Source of the DNA: Asticcacaulis endophyticus
Lineage (GTDB): Bacteria > Pseudomonadota > Alphaproteobacteria > Caulobacterales > Caulobacteraceae
Length of the DNA: 64,000 bases
Assembly: GCF_014652575.1 (NCBI RefSeq)
Contig: NZ_BMZB01000005.1
Coordinates: 1-64,000, forward strand
Direction: 5' to 3'
The notes under the pieces were generated by a model that had not been told where the DNA came from, ran no database searches, and saw nothing but the letters and a program-made list of their open reading frames with translations. Position numbers and translations under genes: made by a program. This document shows, piece after piece, positions 62,605 through 64,000 of this stretch; positions within the stretch are counted from its first letter, which is position 1; the number at the start of each line of letters is the position of its first letter.

Positions 62605-63324
62605 ATGGTAGAGACCCCCCACAGACGCCGCGATCCTATTCTTGATCCGCCTGAGAATAAAAACAAAGGCCCGATCTGGATTGGTATTGGCGTTGCCGCC
62701 GTATTCCACGTTGCTCTCGGTTACTATATCTACAAAGAGAAGTTCGAGATCAAAGAAATCCACTATGAGGATGAGAAGATAGATACGACGCTGGAGGAGC
62801 TTCTGCCACCTCCACCGCCGCCACCGCCGCCTCCGCCTCCGCCGCCCGATCTGCCGCCGCCGCCACCCAAGCTCCAGATTCGTGAGCCGGTTATGACGGA
62901 TGTACCGGCACCGGAGCCTATCCGGATCGAGCCAACCAAGAAGGAAGACCGCGTTGACTATGAGGGTCCTCCTCAAGTCATTCCTGGTCCGCCACCACCG
63001 CCTGCACCCGTGGTCCCAGCCGGACCGCGTTACGTGAAAGCGGAATGGGCCAGCTATCCTTCGGGTGAAGCTGCGCTCAACTTCTACCCACCGCGCGCTC
63101 TTGACGGTGAAGTCGAAGGTGAAGCCACGGTCGAATGTACTCTGGCCGGTAACGGCAAGGTTACAGGCTGTTCGGTCATCAGCGAAAAGCCTGCGGGCTA
63201 TAAGTTTGGTGAGCAAACCGTGAAGCTGCTGGTGCGTTATGCGCGCGCCAAACCGCAAACGGCTGATGGTGCTATTCAGGACGGCGATAAGATCAAGATC
63301 CGCTATCGCTGGACCTTGAACTAG
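62605..63324 (+). CDS. tonB: TonB energy transducer
   Basis: 239 residues; AAGGAGG (62587-62593) precedes ATG 62605, so the longer overlapping frame from 62542 is not used. Short basic cytoplasmic part, TM helix GPIWIGIGVAAVFHVALGYYI (with His as in TonB anchors), a polyproline stretch of about 14 Pro (residues 66-80) and a second Pro block, then the C-terminal TonB domain YPPRALDGEVEGEATVECTL and SVISEKPAGYKFGEQTV. Spans the periplasm to pull on receptor TonB boxes; the four receptors in this window would be clients. Confidence 0.95.
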   Translation: MVETPHRRRDPILDPPENKNKGPIWIGIGVAAVFHVALGYYIYKEKFEIKEIHYEDEKIDTTLEELLPPPPPPPPPPPPPPDLPPPPPKLQIREPVMTDVPAPEPIRIEPTKKEDRVDYEGPPQVIPGPPPPPAPVVPAGPRYVKAEWASYPSGEAALNFYPPRALDGEVEGEATVECTLAGNGKVTGCSVISEKPAGYKFGEQTVKLLVRYARAKPQTADGAIQDGDKIKIRYRWTLN

Positions 63325-63346
63325 GCTCAACTGATCCAAGTTAAAG

Positions 63347-63378
63347 AAACACCCCGTGGTTTTGCCACGGGGTGTTTT
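63347..63378 (+). terminator. Terminator of the exbB-exbD-tonB operon
   Basis: Perfect 13-bp stem AAACACCCCGTGG/CCACGGGGTGTTT (63347-63359/63365-63377) followed by more Ts to 63383, 23 bases after the tonB stop. Confidence 0.9.
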
Positions 63379-63683
63379 TTTTTGCGTCAAGAGCACTCAT
63401 CCGGCGCGCGAATATTTGTGATCACAGTTTATTGACTTTGAGACGCAAAAATCTGCGGTACTCTGATGCTGCATTCCCTGGCGTAAGAACAGGGAGGCCT
63501 AACAACCATATGTCCTGACGTTTCTTAAGGTTCATGAGCTTTTGTGTGTCACGGTTTCGTGGCCAAAACCGCTTCATATTTGGCCTTTGGGTTTGTAATG
63601 CCCTTGCGCTGGCAGACCCGAAATTGTGACATGACAGGCGCAACCGACTGGCGGGGCGTCGCGACCTTTTACAGGGGTTAATC

Positions 63684-64000
63684 ATGTCCGAAGTGGCGCA
63701 CAGCCTTCATCATCCGCTTTTTGCCACGGCCGGCCAACGCCGATTGTCACCGTCTGTCATGGCCGGGCTTGGCATAGCCGCCCTGTTACATGCAGGGATT
63801 GCGGTCTATCTGTTTAATCAGAATTTTCAGATCATTGAGCCGCCAACCCTGCCGCCCGAAGTCATAACCAAGGGCGTCATGGTCCGGTTTGCGCCGCCAC
63901 CGCCTACGCCGCAACCGAAATCACCGCCCATTGATCTGCATAAGCCGACCGTAATAACTCCGCTGGCACCGCCACCAATCCCGGTTGAACCGTCTACGGT
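63684..64000 (+). CDS. Second TonB-like protein (partial, runs off the window)
   Basis: ATG at 63684 with AGGGG upstream; open to the end of the window (105 codons). MSEVAHSLHHPLF then a membrane helix SVMAGLGIAALLHAGIAVYL with a His, followed by EPPTLPPEVI and a run of Pro-rich words (RFAPPPPTPQPKSPPI, LAPPPIPVEPST). This is the anchor and linker of a TonB family transducer; the C-terminal domain lies beyond the window. Separate transcript from tonB because of the strong terminator before it. Confidence 0.8.
   Translation, partial: MSEVAHSLHHPLFATAGQRRLSPSVMAGLGIAALLHAGIAVYLFNQNFQIIEPPTLPPEVITKGVMVRFAPPPPTPQPKSPPIDLHKPTVITPLAPPPIPVEPST

Noticed and set aside
63422-63685. 87-codon minus-strand frame between tonB and the second tonB-like gene
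   Set aside because: Arg/Pro-rich, no recognised start context or family; overlaps the likely promoter of the plus-strand gene.
1-64000. CRISPR array, intact insertion sequence, prophage or rRNA operon
   Set aside because: No regularly spaced identical repeats, no complete transposase or phage structural gene, and no rRNA-like sequence seen on reading.

Overview
The window looks like chromosomal DNA of a free-living alphaproteobacterium of the Caulobacteraceae, plausibly Asticcacaulis-like. The basis is four large TonB-dependent receptors (two of the Xanthomonas/Caulobacter type), an ExbB-ExbD-TonB operon, an EipA/DUF1134 envelope protein, tandem Tat-type DUF885 metallopeptidases, and secreted glycoside hydrolases in moderately high-GC DNA. 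The species assignment is inference; there is no rRNA or marker gene set here.

Layout. 0-3 kb: a zinc-ribbon-like hypothetical gene and typA. 3-5 kb: a decayed mobile region with a small hypothetical gene, a truncated integrase, a small inverted HTH fragment and the C-terminal half of an HU protein with no start. 5-10.2 kb: a peptide-use locus (TonB receptor and secreted S9 peptidase, both minus strand). 10.2-13.3 kb: an EamA transporter whose 3' end is duplicated 1.9 kb away, the two copies flanking a leucine-rich-repeat gene and a two-TM protein. 13.4-23 kb: FUSC protein, TonB receptor, two DUF885 peptidases, a Gly/Tyr-rich secreted protein. 23-28 kb: small housekeeping and hypothetical genes, CPBP protease, GH5 glycosidase. 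28.1-29.2 kb: two broken Rhs fragments around an AT-rich gene that looks like an orphan immunity gene. 29.2-34.6 kb: ECF sigma factor with a membrane partner, an unannotated 30-aa membrane peptide, SGNH hydrolase, YjbR, fasciclin, a TonB-like protein and EipA. 34.9-42.3 kb: TonB receptor, Gfo/Idh/MocA oxidoreductase with a 2OG-Fe(II) oxygenase, DUF805, M23 peptidase operon, SIMPL protein. 42.6-45.4 kb: tRNA(CAU) followed by an AT-rich insert, topoisomerase IB and a stand-alone SLATT-type two-TM protein. 45.5-55.9 kb: sugar-acid and glycan use (SMP-30 lactonase, two MFS carriers, GH35-like enzyme with a LacI-type operator), a transglutaminase/transglutaminase/N-formylglutamate amidohydrolase operon, a phospholipase C-like protein. 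56-64 kb: TonB receptor, PHP-type hydrolase, then exbB-exbD-tonB and the start of a second tonB-like gene.

Functional theme: outer-membrane import of peptides and glycan fragments. TonB receptors sit beside secreted peptidases or glycosidases, the ExbBD-TonB motor that powers them is at the right end, and inner-membrane carriers and sugar-acid enzymes lie between. The accessory content (Rhs debris, integrase/HU debris, LRR insertion, tRNA-linked insert, SLATT gene) is in small pockets between these conserved blocks. The most notable things not described by gene calls are the duplicated EamA tail, the Rhs remnant with its surviving small gene, the 30-aa peptide transcription unit, and a related long hairpin found within about ten bases after the stop codons of two TonB receptors and one peptidase. 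No CRISPR array, intact transposase, prophage or replication origin was seen.
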